DNA of 64,000 nucleotides from Nocardia abscessus NBRC 100374 (lineage in GTDB: Bacteria > Actinomycetota > Actinomycetes > Mycobacteriales > Mycobacteriaceae): positions 120,408-184,407 of the forward strand of contig NZ_BAFP01000109.1 in assembly GCF_000308455.1 (NCBI RefSeq). Direction: 5' to 3'. Below the pieces are notes generated by a model that saw only the letters and a program-made list of their open reading frames with translations, searched no databases and was not told where the DNA came from. How positions within the stretch are numbered: the stretch's first letter is position 1; each line of letters begins with the position of its first letter. The position numbers were made by a program, and so were the translations under genes. Of the stretch, positions 56,700 to 64,000 are shown piece after piece.

Positions 56700-58234
56700 G
56701 CGCGCGGGCGAGACCAGCGCGGCGGATATCGGCGGTCCCGCTGCGGGTGGGGCTGGTGATCGTGTTGCTGTTGCTGACGGCGACGGCGCTGTTCGCGTCG
56801 GGCGCGGCGGTGACCTCGGCGCTGAGTCGCTCGCTGACGCAGCGCACCGACGAACAGCTCTACGACGCGGCGCGGTCCTGGGCGCAGCCGCGTCCGATGC
56901 GCCAGGTGATCACCAGCGACGGTCGCGCGCAGTGGATTCCGGCCGATCTGCCCGCCGCGCCCGTGCAGCCGAGGTCGGCGGGCGAACAGCCGCGGCGGTT
57001 CTTCGAACTGCGCACAGGCACCGACGGGCAGGTGTATCAAGACCTGGCGGGCGCCGGCAGCGCCGGATCTCCCGATCTCGGCGGCACGACCGCGGGCGCA
57101 CCGAAGACGGTGCCGTCCTCGGATGGTTCTTCGACGGATTGGCGGGTGCTGACCACCACCAACCAGTACGGTTCCACCACCATCGGCCTGCCCCTGACCG
57201 ACAACCAGGAGACGGTCTCCCGGTTGATCTTCTTCGAAATCGGCACGGGGGCAGCGGCTCTGCTGGCCCTGGGCGCCGTCGGCTACCTGGTGATCCGGCG
57301 CAGCCTGCGGCCGCTGCGCGAGGTGGAGCAGACGGCGGCGGCGATCGCGGGCGGTGACCTGGACCGGCGGGTGCCGGTGCGCGGCGTGGACACCGAGGTC
57401 GACCATCTGGCGCGGTCGCTGAACGAGATGCTCGCGCAGATCCAGCACGGCGTGGCCGCCACCGAGGCGTCGGAGGAGGCGGCCCGGCGCTCGGAGGCGC
57501 GGATGCGCCGCTTCGTCGCCGACGCGAGCCACGAACTGCGCACGCCACTGACCACGATTCGCGGGTTCGCCGAGTTGTACCGGCAGGGCGCCAGTACCGA
57601 CGCCGGGATGGTGGTCGGCCGGATCGAGGCCGAGGCCGAGCGGATGGGTCTGCTCGTCGAAGATCTGCTGCTGCTGGCGCGGCTGGACGAGAAGCGCCCG
57701 CTGGAGCGCAAGCCCGTCGACCTGCTCGCGCTGGCGGGCGACGCCGTGCACAACGCGCGGGCCGTCGCCGCCCGCCAGAAGCCGTCACCGGACGCGCCGG
57801 ACCGCTCGATCACGCTGGCGATCGGCGACGGCGACGGAACCATGGACGTCATCGGCGACGAGGCCCGCCTGCGCCAGGTACTCGCCAACCTGCTCGGCAA
57901 CGCCCTCACCCACACCCCGTGCGAAGCGGCGGTCGCGGTGCGGCTCACGCCCGCCCCCGACCGCGTCCGCATCGACGTGATCGACACCGGTCCCGGACTT
58001 TCACCCGATGCCACACATCGTGTGTTCGAGCGGTTCTACCGCGCGGACGCCTCGCGCACCCGCGGCAGCGGCGGCACCGGGCTCGGCCTGGCCATCGTCC
58101 AAGCCCTGGTCACGGCGCACGGTGGACGGGTATCGGTAGCGAGCGAACCGGGCCGCGGAAGCACCTTCACGGTGGTGCTGCCCCGTGAGCCGTCCGCCCC
58201 GCCGACCACGGATCAGCCGGTCCGGTCGCGGTGA
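56696..58234 (+). CDS. Sensor histidine kinase, orphan
   Basis: A 512-residue two-component sensor. It has helix 1 (residues 15-40), an external domain of about 140 residues, helix 2 (about 182-203), a HAMP linker (RRSLRPLREVEQTAAAIAGG), HisKA with FVADASHELRTPLTTIRGFA (phospho-acceptor His279), then N-box NLLGNALTHT, DTGPGLSP and GTGLGLAIVQALV. It is complete and should be active. The response regulator that normally precedes kinases of this TcrY/PrrB-like class is missing. The input signal is unknown. Confidence 0.9.
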   Translation: MSARARPARRISAVPLRVGLVIVLLLLTATALFASGAAVTSALSRSLTQRTDEQLYDAARSWAQPRPMRQVITSDGRAQWIPADLPAAPVQPRSAGEQPRRFFELRTGTDGQVYQDLAGAGSAGSPDLGGTTAGAPKTVPSSDGSSTDWRVLTTTNQYGSTTIGLPLTDNQETVSRLIFFEIGTGAAALLALGAVGYLVIRRSLRPLREVEQTAAAIAGGDLDRRVPVRGVDTEVDHLARSLNEMLAQIQHGVAATEASEEAARRSEARMRRFVADASHELRTPLTTIRGFAELYRQGASTDAGMVVGRIEAEAERMGLLVEDLLLLARLDEKRPLERKPVDLLALAGDAVHNARAVAARQKPSPDAPDRSITLAIGDGDGTMDVIGDEARLRQVLANLLGNALTHTPCEAAVAVRLTPAPDRVRIDVIDTGPGLSPDATHRVFERFYRADASRTRGSGGTGLGLAIVQALVTAHGGRVSVASEPGRGSTFTVVLPREPSAPPTTDQPVRSR

Positions 58235-58285
58235 ACCGAAGCGGCATGCCGCCTACCCGTTCGAGACGCGTGCCGAGCGCTCACC

Positions 58286-58699
58286 TCACCTCGGCGCGGC
58301 GGCGAGCCGGGAGGCCGGCTCGGCCTGCACGGCACGCCGTGCGCCTACCGCGAGCAGCCCGACCGCGATCCAGGCCAGCGCCCACGGGGCGGGCTCGAGG
58401 ATGACGCCGGCGAGCACGGACCAGAGGCCCAGCGTCCACGTCACGAACGACGGCGGCACGATGCCCCGTCGATCCAGCCACAGCACGAGCACGCCGATCA
58501 GGGCCAACGGCACACCGAAGCTGCCGGTGGTCAGCCAGAACGAGGCCATAGCCGGGCTCATCTCGCTGATCCCCTCCTCGGGGCTCCACAGCTTCGCGCC
58601 GAACCATGAGTCGGCATGGTCGGGAGCCACCAGTACATAACTGCCGAGTGTGTGCCCGAGTCCGAGAAACACCAGGAGACGTCCTGCCCACTTGATCAT
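58286..58699 (-). CDS. Four-helix membrane protein (DUF6463-like)
   Basis: A 137-residue protein with four membrane helices (WAGRLLVFLGLGHTLGSYVL; SPAMASFWLTTGSFGVPLAL; FVTWTLGLWSVLAGVILEPA; WALAWIAVGLLAVGA). The WSPEEGISEMSPAMASFW loop between helices 1 and 2 is family-like. I recall such proteins as DUF6463. It is divergent from a TetR gene through a perfect 14-bp inverted repeat, so it is probably that repressor's target. Function unknown. Confidence 0.7.
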   Translation of the reverse strand: MIKWAGRLLVFLGLGHTLGSYVLVAPDHADSWFGAKLWSPEEGISEMSPAMASFWLTTGSFGVPLALIGVLVLWLDRRGIVPPSFVTWTLGLWSVLAGVILEPAPWALAWIAVGLLAVGARRAVQAEPASRLAAAPR

Positions 58700-58716
58700 T
58701 GAAAACCACCCTCCAT

Positions 58717-58752
58717 TACGGAACTGACAGTTCCGATACTGTCAGTTCCGTA
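58717..58752. promoter_or_regulatory. TetR operator between the DUF6463-like and tetR genes
   Basis: TACGGAACTGACAG (58717-58730) and CTGTCAGTTCCGTA (58739-58752) are exact inverted copies around 8 bp. Inside, GGAACTGACAGTTCC (58720-58734) is itself a perfect palindrome. It overlaps the tetR -10 box, so binding should block both promoters. Confidence 0.8.
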
Positions 58753-58756
58753 TACT
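58751..58756 (+). promoter_or_regulatory. -10 box of a leaderless tetR transcript
   Basis: TATACT lies 6 bases before the GTG of the TetR gene. AGGAG directly abuts the GTG, too close for a ribosome site, so the mRNA probably starts at the GTG. Confidence 0.5.
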
Positions 58757-58762
58757 AGGAGC

Positions 58763-59359
58763 GTGCCGAAACCGAAACAAGGCCAAGGACGTCCGCGCAA
58801 CAGTGAGGTTGATCTCGCTATCGTCCGCGCCACGCGAGAACTCCTGGCCGAGCGCGGCTACGCCGGGTTGACGGTCGACGCCGTGGCGGCGCACGCCGGA
58901 ATCGGCAAGGCCGCGATCTACCGGCGCTACGCGACGAAGCAAGAGATGATCTTCGCGGCCACCGTGCACGACATGCGGGAGCAGCCGCCTCCGGACGCCG
59001 GAACCCTGCGCGCGGACCTGGGCGCCCTCACCCGGACCATCGCCGCCCAACTGGGCCGCGCGCCGACCGACGTGCTCGCCGGTCTGCTGGCGGACATCTA
59101 CGCCGATCCCGCGCTGAGCACCCGCTTCACCGAGACCTTCCTCGAACGGGAACGACAGGCCGTGATCGAAGTGCTCGACCGCGCGGTCGGCCGCGGCGAA
59201 CTGGCCGCGCTACCCGACCCGGCCACGGTGCACGCCCTGCTGCTCGGCCCGATCTTCGCCTGGCTGCTGATCCTGGACGGCGACCGCGACAAGGTTCCGG
59301 AACTCACCCGCACGGTCGCCGAATCGGCAGCCACCGCACTGCTGTCCCCGCGCGACTGA
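58763..59359 (+). CDS. TetR-family repressor
   Basis: A 198-residue TetR/AcrR protein: HTH (VRATRELLAERGYAGLTVDA, VAAHAGIGKAAIYRRYATKQ) and a TetR_C_16-like ligand domain (ALTRTIAAQLGRAPTDVLAG, LADIYADPALSTRFTETFLE). GTG start at 58763. The operator overlaps its own promoter, so it is autoregulated and controls the divergent membrane protein. The effector is unknown. Confidence 0.88.
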   Translation: MPKPKQGQGRPRNSEVDLAIVRATRELLAERGYAGLTVDAVAAHAGIGKAAIYRRYATKQEMIFAATVHDMREQPPPDAGTLRADLGALTRTIAAQLGRAPTDVLAGLLADIYADPALSTRFTETFLERERQAVIEVLDRAVGRGELAALPDPATVHALLLGPIFAWLLILDGDRDKVPELTRTVAESAATALLSPRD

Positions 59360-59419
59360 CCGCGCGCCGGCGATCCGCGAATCCGCTCGCCCGTGGGGCG
59401 GACGCGGCGGCGGACGCGT

Positions 59420-60220
59420 TCAGCGCGGCGCCGGTTCGAAGATGTCGGTGAGCGGTGCGCCGGCGCCGGGAACGGCGCCTTCCTCGGCGAACCATTCCCA
59501 GCGCAGGACCCGGCCGAGCACGGGAACGGGCAGGCGGAGCAGGACAGCGGCGATGGTGGCGAACCGGCCGGAGCCCTCGATGATCGAGCGGTGCGCGGTC
59601 AAGGCGGCTCTGCGCCGCGAAGCGTGTGCGCCGACATCGATGCGGTGCGTGATCTCCGAGCGCGGGCTGAACAGCGAGGCGAGGATCGCTGGGTCGTAGC
59701 GGAACGGGATCGGCAACCGCCCCAGGAAACGGGCCGGGCGTGCGAAGCCCTCGCGCGGCAGGGTGGCGTCGAGCACGCGGGAGACACCCGCGAGTTCGGC
59801 CGCGCGCTTGCCCACCTCGTGCACCCGGACGTGGTCTCGGTGCCCGTACCCGCCGTTGCGGTCGTAGCTGAGCAGGATGTCGGCGTTCTCGTCGCGGAGG
59901 ATCGCGGCCAACCGCTCGGCCGCCTCCTCGGAATCCGCACGGACGAACCGCGTCCGGTCCGGCGGGTCCGCGTACAGTACGGCGCCGTGTCCGCTGTCGG
60001 CGTAGCCGAGATGCGCCACCCGGTGCACGCCGAGGGCGGCGGCGCTGGCCTGCAACTCGCGCAGCCGCAGCGCTTCGCGCCCGGCCAGATCGGCCATGTG
60101 ACCGTCGGTGGCCACCACGATGACGGTTCGGTGCCCGGTGGCCGACAACTCGGCCAGCGTTCCCCCGGTCAGCAGTGTCTCGTCGTCCGGATGCGCGTGG
60201 AATGCCACAACGGTCGCCAT
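59420..60220 (-). CDS. PIG-L (LmbE-like) N-acetylglucosaminyl deacetylase family protein
   Basis: A 266-residue zinc deacetylase-like protein. VVAFHAHPDDETLLTGGTLA carries the AHPDDE zinc motif, and YGHRDHVRVHEVG supplies the HxxH ligand. The family includes mycothiol enzymes MshB and Mca; the short loops and the MATVVAFHAHPDDE start fit the broader actinobacterial LmbE group, so the amide substrate (mycothiol S-conjugate, sugar or antibiotic) is open. It lies 22 bp downstream of a small membrane-protein gene in the same direction. Confidence 0.85.
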   Translation of the reverse strand: MATVVAFHAHPDDETLLTGGTLAELSATGHRTVIVVATDGHMADLAGREALRLRELQASAAALGVHRVAHLGYADSGHGAVLYADPPDRTRFVRADSEEAAERLAAILRDENADILLSYDRNGGYGHRDHVRVHEVGKRAAELAGVSRVLDATLPREGFARPARFLGRLPIPFRYDPAILASLFSPRSEITHRIDVGAHASRRRAALTAHRSIIEGSGRFATIAAVLLRLPVPVLGRVLRWEWFAEEGAVPGAGAPLTDIFEPAPR

Positions 60221-60242
60221 CGCCCCAGTGTGCCAAAGACTC

Positions 60243-60638
60243 TCAGCGCAGGTCCCGGGCCAGGCGGGTCGCACCGACGAGCATGTAGCCGCCGGTCAGA
60301 GCGACCAACGCGACGGCGGTCGGCCGCGGCACGTCACCGCGCAGCACGCGCACCCCGCCGTGCGTCGTGTCGAGGATGTCCACCAGCAACGCGAGGCGCT
60401 GCCAGCGGGGCAATTCTTCGGCGGGTGCGGTCAGGTATCCGAGGCCGAGCGCGATCGCCCGCGCACCGAAGATGCGGGTCATGTAGTCGAGCTCGGGCGT
60501 GGGACGCACGCCGAGCGCCTTGGTCAACATCGCCGGGGCCACGAGGGCGGCCGACCCCAGCGCGACCCGGCCGAACGCCAGGCCACGCAGTGCGCCGGCC
60601 AACGGAGAGCAGGACTGCCGCATGCTGTTGGTCACCAT
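60243..60638 (-). CDS. Small membrane-associated hypothetical protein
   Basis: A 131-residue protein with hydrophobic segments (LRGLAFGRVALGSAALVAPA; ARAIALGLGYLTAP; PTAVALVALTGGYMLVGATR) separated by TPELDYMTRIFGARAIALGL, resembling DUF4267-like membrane proteins of actinobacteria. The frame is open to 60701, but those extra residues would be coded by a palindromic operator, so the ATG at 60638 (or GTG 60635) is chosen. It shares a transcript with the PIG-L gene. Confidence 0.55.
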   Translation of the reverse strand: MVTNSMRQSCSPLAGALRGLAFGRVALGSAALVAPAMLTKALGVRPTPELDYMTRIFGARAIALGLGYLTAPAEELPRWQRLALLVDILDTTHGGVRVLRGDVPRPTAVALVALTGGYMLVGATRLARDLR

Positions 60639-60666
60639 GTCCCGAGCCTGACCGACAAACGCCGTC

Positions 60667-60695
60667 AGGTCGATTACCTGCGAGGTAATCGACCT
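60667..60695. promoter_or_regulatory. 13-bp perfect inverted repeat (probable operator)
   Basis: AGGTCGATTACCT and AGGTAATCGACCT are exact reverse complements around GCG, 29 bp upstream of the small membrane-protein gene. TTACCT...AGGTAA dyads are typical of TetR/MarR targets. Confidence 0.65.
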
Positions 60696-60829
60696 CGTCA
60701 CCGGCTACATCGGCAGCCGTCGTCGCGCACGGGGTGCGGCTGGGCGAGCGGCGCGACCCGGAGTCGCGCCTGAGCCCGATCCTGCCGCGAGCCGCGGCGG
60801 GACAGCGTGATTCCCTCCCCCCTGGGGCA

Positions 60830-60895
60830 TCGACTATCCGACGCCGGACGGCACCCGTGTCCGTGACTACGTGCATGTGGCCGACATGGCGGCCG
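60830..60895 (+). pseudogene. galE: Short remnant of galE (UDP-glucose 4-epimerase)
   Basis: The plus strand encodes IDYPTPDGTRVRDYVHVADM without a start codon. This matches the GalE segment DYPTPDGT-xxRDYIHVADLA almost exactly. Sequence on both sides is unrelated, so only about 22 codons survive. It is a recombination scrap, perhaps related to the isolated galK at 38.4 kb. Confidence 0.6.
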
Positions 60896-61000
60896 ACGCA
60901 GGGGTTTCCACCGGTCGGTGTACGACGACCGATCGACCGGGCGGCCGCTCCGTGGGTTCCCGGCCGATCCTGGTTCGCTCTCCCGGGAATCACGATGCGC

Positions 61001-61081
61001 TCAGAGAATGAGCAGTATCAGCGCTTTCTGCAGGGTGTCCACGATGCGGCCGATGGTGATGGCGATTTCGACGGTGCCCAT
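61001..61081 (-). CDS. 26-aa amphipathic microprotein
   Basis: ATG at 61081, preceded by GAGGAAAGGGG at good spacing, encodes MGTVEIAITIGRIVDTLQKA then LILLIL and TGA. The helical pattern puts Ile/Val/Leu on one face and Glu, Arg, Asp, Gln, Lys on the other, as in membrane-active peptides. The strong ribosome site is the main reason to believe it. No homologue recalled. Confidence 0.45.
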   Translation of the reverse strand: MGTVEIAITIGRIVDTLQKALILLIL

Positions 61082-61371
61082 GACAGGCCCCTTTCCTCGG
61101 GCATGGTGAATCCTCGACCCCTCAATTCAAGCGTGGATAAACGGGATTCGGAAGCTCGGGCCGGTATCGGAAGGCTCCGCCCGACCGTCCGCGCCGTACG
61201 GCCGGCCCGGCGGAGCATGATTCGTGCACCGGAGTCGCGGCGGAGGGCTGTCGAGAAGGGTTGATCCGCGAGGCCCGTCTCTTCGAATCATCTATGTCGC
61301 GGCACCGGTCGCGGCCGTGCACGCGGAATACCGCACCGAGCAGACAATTCCATCCATCGTCAGGAGCATCT

Positions 61372-61965
61372 GTGTCGTCGTCGCACCCGTTGGCCCCAAG
61401 AGACCAGCACGACTGTTTCCGGGATGCGGTGAACACGGTCGGGCAAGCCACGGCGATACTCGGCAGGCTCCGTCGGGTCCCCGCCGATCACGCCGCGGTG
61501 CACGCGCGGATCGCGATACTCGCCGATCGAAGCGACGACATGGTGCGTGCGGCCCCGGCGGACCGCCGCCACCTCGGCCGGTCCCTGCACAGTGTCCTCA
61601 TCCACCTCCGGACGACGGCCGAACGCGCGAACCGGCACCGCGTCACGTCGCTCGCGGAGGAACTCGCGGAAGTCATCGGCATCGTCGAGGAATGCGGTCG
61701 GCACACCGCCGGACTGTTCGCGGCGCCGTTCGACCCCACCTGGGCCGCGTGGTATCGCGCCGAGATCCTCCGGCTGGCGGACGACGCCGACGACGCTTTC
61801 CGCCGCCTGTTCGCGCGGTGGTACTTCGACACCGACGACCTCTCGGCGGTGGCCGGGATGCGGGATATCAGCGACGAACTGGAGAACGTGGTGCGCGCCT
61901 TCGAGGAGGTCGCCGACGCCGTGCCTGCGACCGTCGCGGACCAGCCGAGCGAGCTACCCCGATGA
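61372..61965 (+). CDS. Helical hypothetical protein of 197 residues
   Basis: The GTG at 61372 has an AGGAG ribosome site 6 bases upstream. The protein is almost wholly helical: CFRDAVNTVGQATAILGRLR, HLGRSLHSVLIHLRTTAERA, EELAEVIGIVEECGRHTAGL, FRRLFARWYFDTDD and ISDELENVVRAFEEVADAVP. The layout suggests a four-helix-bundle protein, perhaps PhoU-like or a sensor-type bundle; no signal peptide. Function not recognised. It converges on the photolyase gene. Confidence 0.5.
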   Translation: MSSSHPLAPRDQHDCFRDAVNTVGQATAILGRLRRVPADHAAVHARIAILADRSDDMVRAAPADRRHLGRSLHSVLIHLRTTAERANRHRVTSLAEELAEVIGIVEECGRHTAGLFAAPFDPTWAAWYRAEILRLADDADDAFRRLFARWYFDTDDLSAVAGMRDISDELENVVRAFEEVADAVPATVADQPSELPR

Positions 61966-61980
61966 TCCGCTTCGGCGACA

Positions 61981-63306
61981 CTACATTCCGGCGAATTCGA
62001 TGATCGGCGCCGGATAGTCCGCCGGATCGACGCCTGCGCGCCACGGCCGATGGATGCGCGCGCCGGGCAGGTGCGCCAGTTCGGGCACCCAGCGCCGTAC
62101 GTACGCGCCGTCCGGGTCGTAGCGTTCGGCTTGGCGCAGCGGGTTGAGCACCCGGTTCGGCCTGGTGTCGGTGCCGGTGCCCGCCACCCACTGCCAGTTG
62201 AGCTGGTTGTTCGCCAGGTCGCCGTCCACCAGCCAGCGCAGGAAGTGCTCCGCCCCGACCCGCCAGTCGACGCGCAGCGACTTGGTCAGGAAGCTGCCGG
62301 TGATCAGCCGCGCCCGGTTGTGCATCCAGCCCTCCGCGCGTAACTGCCGCATCCCGGCGTCCACGATCGGGTGCCCGGTGCGCCCCGCGCGCCAGGCGTC
62401 GACGGCCTGCGGATCGTCGCGCCAGCGGATCGCGCGCCCGTGGTAGTCCGACCAGGCCGCGGACGGGCGGGCAGCCAGCAACTGGTGGTGGAAGTCGCGC
62501 CAGGCCAGCTGCCGGGCGAACGCGTGCCCAAAATCGGTGGACATGTCCACCCGGTGCACCAGCTCCACCGGGGACACGCAGCCGAAATGCAGATACGGCG
62601 ACAGCCGCGAGGTGGCGTCGGCGGCGAGATCGTCGTCGTCGCGCGCGTAGTTCTCGACCGGCCCGGACAGCCAGTCGCGCAGGATCTTCCGTCCCGTGGT
62701 CTCACCGCCGACGGCCAGCTGCGGCGAGGCCGGGCCCGCGCACAGTTCGCCCGCGTCCGGCAGCGGCAAGCTCGACACCCGGGGCACCGTGAGGTTGCGC
62801 GGCTTGCCGAGCGGCTTGCGCTGCGGCGCCTCGCACCAGCGCCGGAAGTACGGGCCGAAGATCGCGAAGTGGTCGCGCCCGGTGGCGGGCAGCAGCGACT
62901 CCGGATCGACGGTGGTGATGGTGGCGGGATGCGTGTTCAGCAGACAGTCGCGGCGCGCGAGACGCTCGCGCAGAGCACGTTCCCGATGGCGGCTGTAGCC
63001 GCTGACGTCCGCGGCCACGTGCACGCTCTCGGCGTGGACCTGCGCAGCCACGCGGTCGACCTCCGTGGCCACATCGCCCCGGCGCAGGACCAGGCTGCCG
63101 CCGATGGCGCGCAATTCGTCGTCCAGCTCGGCGAGCGCCGTGGACAGGAACCGGGCGCGGTTCGGCGCGGCGAAGCGGCCCGAGAGAATGGCGTCGTCGA
63201 GGACGAACAGCGGCACCACCGCCGCACCTTCCCGGTGTGCCGCGGTGAGCACCGGGTTGTCCCACACCCGCAGGTCGCGGGTGAACAAAGCGATCGTGAC
63301 GGTCAT
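61981..63306 (-). CDS. phr: Deoxyribodipyrimidine photo-lyase
   Basis: A 441-residue light-driven repair enzyme of the class I CPD photolyase/cryptochrome family. The N-terminal antenna domain starts TIALFTRDLRVWDNPVLTAA; the FAD domain has SPYLHFGCVSPVELVHR, RQLAWRDFHHQLL, GHPIVDAGMRQLRAEGWMHN, RARLITGSFLTKSLRVDWRV and GDLANNQLNWQWVAGTGTD (Asn of the FAD N5 site and Trp-tetrad residues). The region after SLPLPD is long, but the core is full length. ATG at 63306. The gene is monocistronic here. Confidence 0.93.
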   Translation of the reverse strand: MTVTIALFTRDLRVWDNPVLTAAHREGAAVVPLFVLDDAILSGRFAAPNRARFLSTALAELDDELRAIGGSLVLRRGDVATEVDRVAAQVHAESVHVAADVSGYSRHRERALRERLARRDCLLNTHPATITTVDPESLLPATGRDHFAIFGPYFRRWCEAPQRKPLGKPRNLTVPRVSSLPLPDAGELCAGPASPQLAVGGETTGRKILRDWLSGPVENYARDDDDLAADATSRLSPYLHFGCVSPVELVHRVDMSTDFGHAFARQLAWRDFHHQLLAARPSAAWSDYHGRAIRWRDDPQAVDAWRAGRTGHPIVDAGMRQLRAEGWMHNRARLITGSFLTKSLRVDWRVGAEHFLRWLVDGDLANNQLNWQWVAGTGTDTRPNRVLNPLRQAERYDPDGAYVRRWVPELAHLPGARIHRPWRAGVDPADYPAPIIEFAGM

Positions 63307-63468
63307 CGGAGGCGCTCCCCCTGTACGGCAACGCTGTTCGTCCGCGAACCTCCCCCTCGCTCTGAGCGGCAGCGGGTGCTCGGCGCCCATGAGGGCCGCG
63401 CCGGGGCGGCATCGGGCGGCTCAGCCATACCGCCGACGACGCGACCCTTACAAGCGCCGAGCATGCCG

Positions 63469-64000
63469 TCACCCCGCGCAGAGCGGAGCGATGCGCGAGT
63501 CACCGCCCGTCGTCGGGGAGGTCAGGTACAGGCACGAGTTCTGACCGGCCGCGGTGATCGCCGCGCGCACCTGCTGCCAGGCGTCCGCGTCCAGCGCCGC
63601 GGCGCGGGCAAGGACGAACCCGGATATCCGGCTCGGGTCGGTGACCAGCGCCCACGAATAGTCCGGGCCGAGCGCGGTGACGATGTAGTTCGTCGCCCCC
63701 TCCAGGCGGTCCTGGGTCGGCACGCCGGGGAAGCTGACGTGCAGCTGCGCCCTGGTCTCCCGGTCGGTGACCGTCGCCGTGCCGTTGATCTCGTTGCGCG
63801 TGTTCGCCCACGTGGTGCAGGTGTTGCGCACCGCGATATCGCCCTGTGGGTCGAGTGCGTAGTTCGCCTGCGTGTCGCGCGCGCAGGCCAGGTTGAAGTA
63901 CTGCGGCACGGCGGCGAGCTGACGCCACGTGCCCAGGTAACGGTCCAGATCGAGGCTCGGCACCGGCGCGGGCCCGGCGACCGGGCTCGGCGCCGCGGTG
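63469..64000 (-). CDS. Secreted lipocalin (Blc-like), 5' end beyond the window
   Basis: Visible residues include the lipocalin signature (LDRYLGTWRQLAAVPQYFNL, with GTW), CARDTQANYALDPQGDIAVR, NTCTTWANTRNEINGTATVT and NYIVTALGPDYSWALVTDPS, then a C-terminal helix and a final Cys. Upstream in frame is a Pro/Ala-rich linker (SPVAGPAPVPSLDLD) running to the window edge, so a signal peptide or lipobox should lie just outside. Lipocalins bind lipids or hydrophobic compounds. Paired Cys residues suggest an oxidising external location. Confidence 0.85.
   Translation of the reverse strand, partial: TAAPSPVAGPAPVPSLDLDRYLGTWRQLAAVPQYFNLACARDTQANYALDPQGDIAVRNTCTTWANTRNEINGTATVTDRETRAQLHVSFPGVPTQDRLEGATNYIVTALGPDYSWALVTDPSRISGFVLARAAALDADAWQQVRAAITAAGQNSCLYLTSPTTGGDSRIAPLCAG

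Noticed and set aside
1..64000. tRNA, rRNA, riboswitch and CRISPR signals
   Set aside because: No GGTTCGAATC-type T-arms in a cloverleaf context, no conserved riboswitch cores and no repeated spacer arrays were recognised by eye; a covariance-model scan would be decisive.

Overview
The window reads as chromosome of a high-GC, mycolic-acid-type actinomycete, most likely Nocardia or a close relative. The signs are uniformly GC-rich third codon positions, many GTG starts and TANNNT -10 boxes set right against start codons, a phosphatidylinositol-mannoside acyltransferase homologue, the hisN/prfB/mscS/ftsE/ftsX block, fadE24/fadE23-type and FadD-type lipid genes, and a RecQ with RQC and HRDC domains. 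No rRNA, tRNA, tmRNA, complete insertion sequence or CRISPR array was seen.

Layout. 0-2.4 kb: two tandem paralogous substrate-binding lipoproteins. 2.4-5.15 kb: an EamA/DMT transporter gene translationally coupled to smpB but cut in two by about 1.9 kb of foreign DNA. The insert carries an MmpS-like membrane protein, a 57-aa CPNGH protein and a decayed XRE/TPR regulator. 5.1-13.3 kb: smpB, a small membrane protein, a Tat-exported metallophosphatase, recQ, an SMP-30-like secreted protein, a GNAT enzyme, hisN, and a flavin reductase divergent from an MmyB-type regulator. 13.7-17.5 kb: prfB-mscS-small membrane protein-ftsE-ftsX, closed by a strong terminator where smpB would be expected. 17.6-28.1 kb: a Uma2 remnant, a fadE pair behind a double palindrome, a PatA-like acyltransferase, a frameshifted HTH regulator beside an AhpD-like protein, and two tandem AMP-forming ligases. 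28.2-36.2 kb: PepSY membrane protein, Nocardia-type secreted protein, cadI/arsR metal-response pair, unknown genes and an XRE/TPR regulator. 36.2-39.5 kb: galK with an SGLT-type symporter. 39.7-42.4 kb: a three-gene overlapping operon of pyruvoyl-dependent arginine decarboxylase, GNAT and a membrane diguanylate cyclase with an I-site. 43.4-52.2 kb: a TetR-governed catabolic operon (flavin monooxygenase, serine hydrolase, zinc alcohol dehydrogenase, AMP ligase, amidohydrolase, and an alpha/beta hydrolase with cysteine at the nucleophile position). 52.2-64 kb: a DoxX protein carrying thirteen exact 11-residue repeats, STAS protein, mycofactocin-type SDR, methyltransferase, orphan histidine kinase, TetR/DUF6463-like pair with a clear operator, PIG-L deacetylase, a galE scrap, a 26-aa microprotein, photolyase, and a lipocalin running off the end.

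The most promising system is the arginine decarboxylase-acetyltransferase-diguanylate cyclase operon. Its gene overlaps imply stoichiometric co-translation and a possible link between polyamine chemistry and c-di-GMP. Next are the catabolic operon with its Cys-hydrolase, the hendecad-repeat DoxX protein, the series of clear palindromic operators, and the disrupted smpB-EamA locus. All functional statements rest on reading motifs by eye; no similarity search was run.
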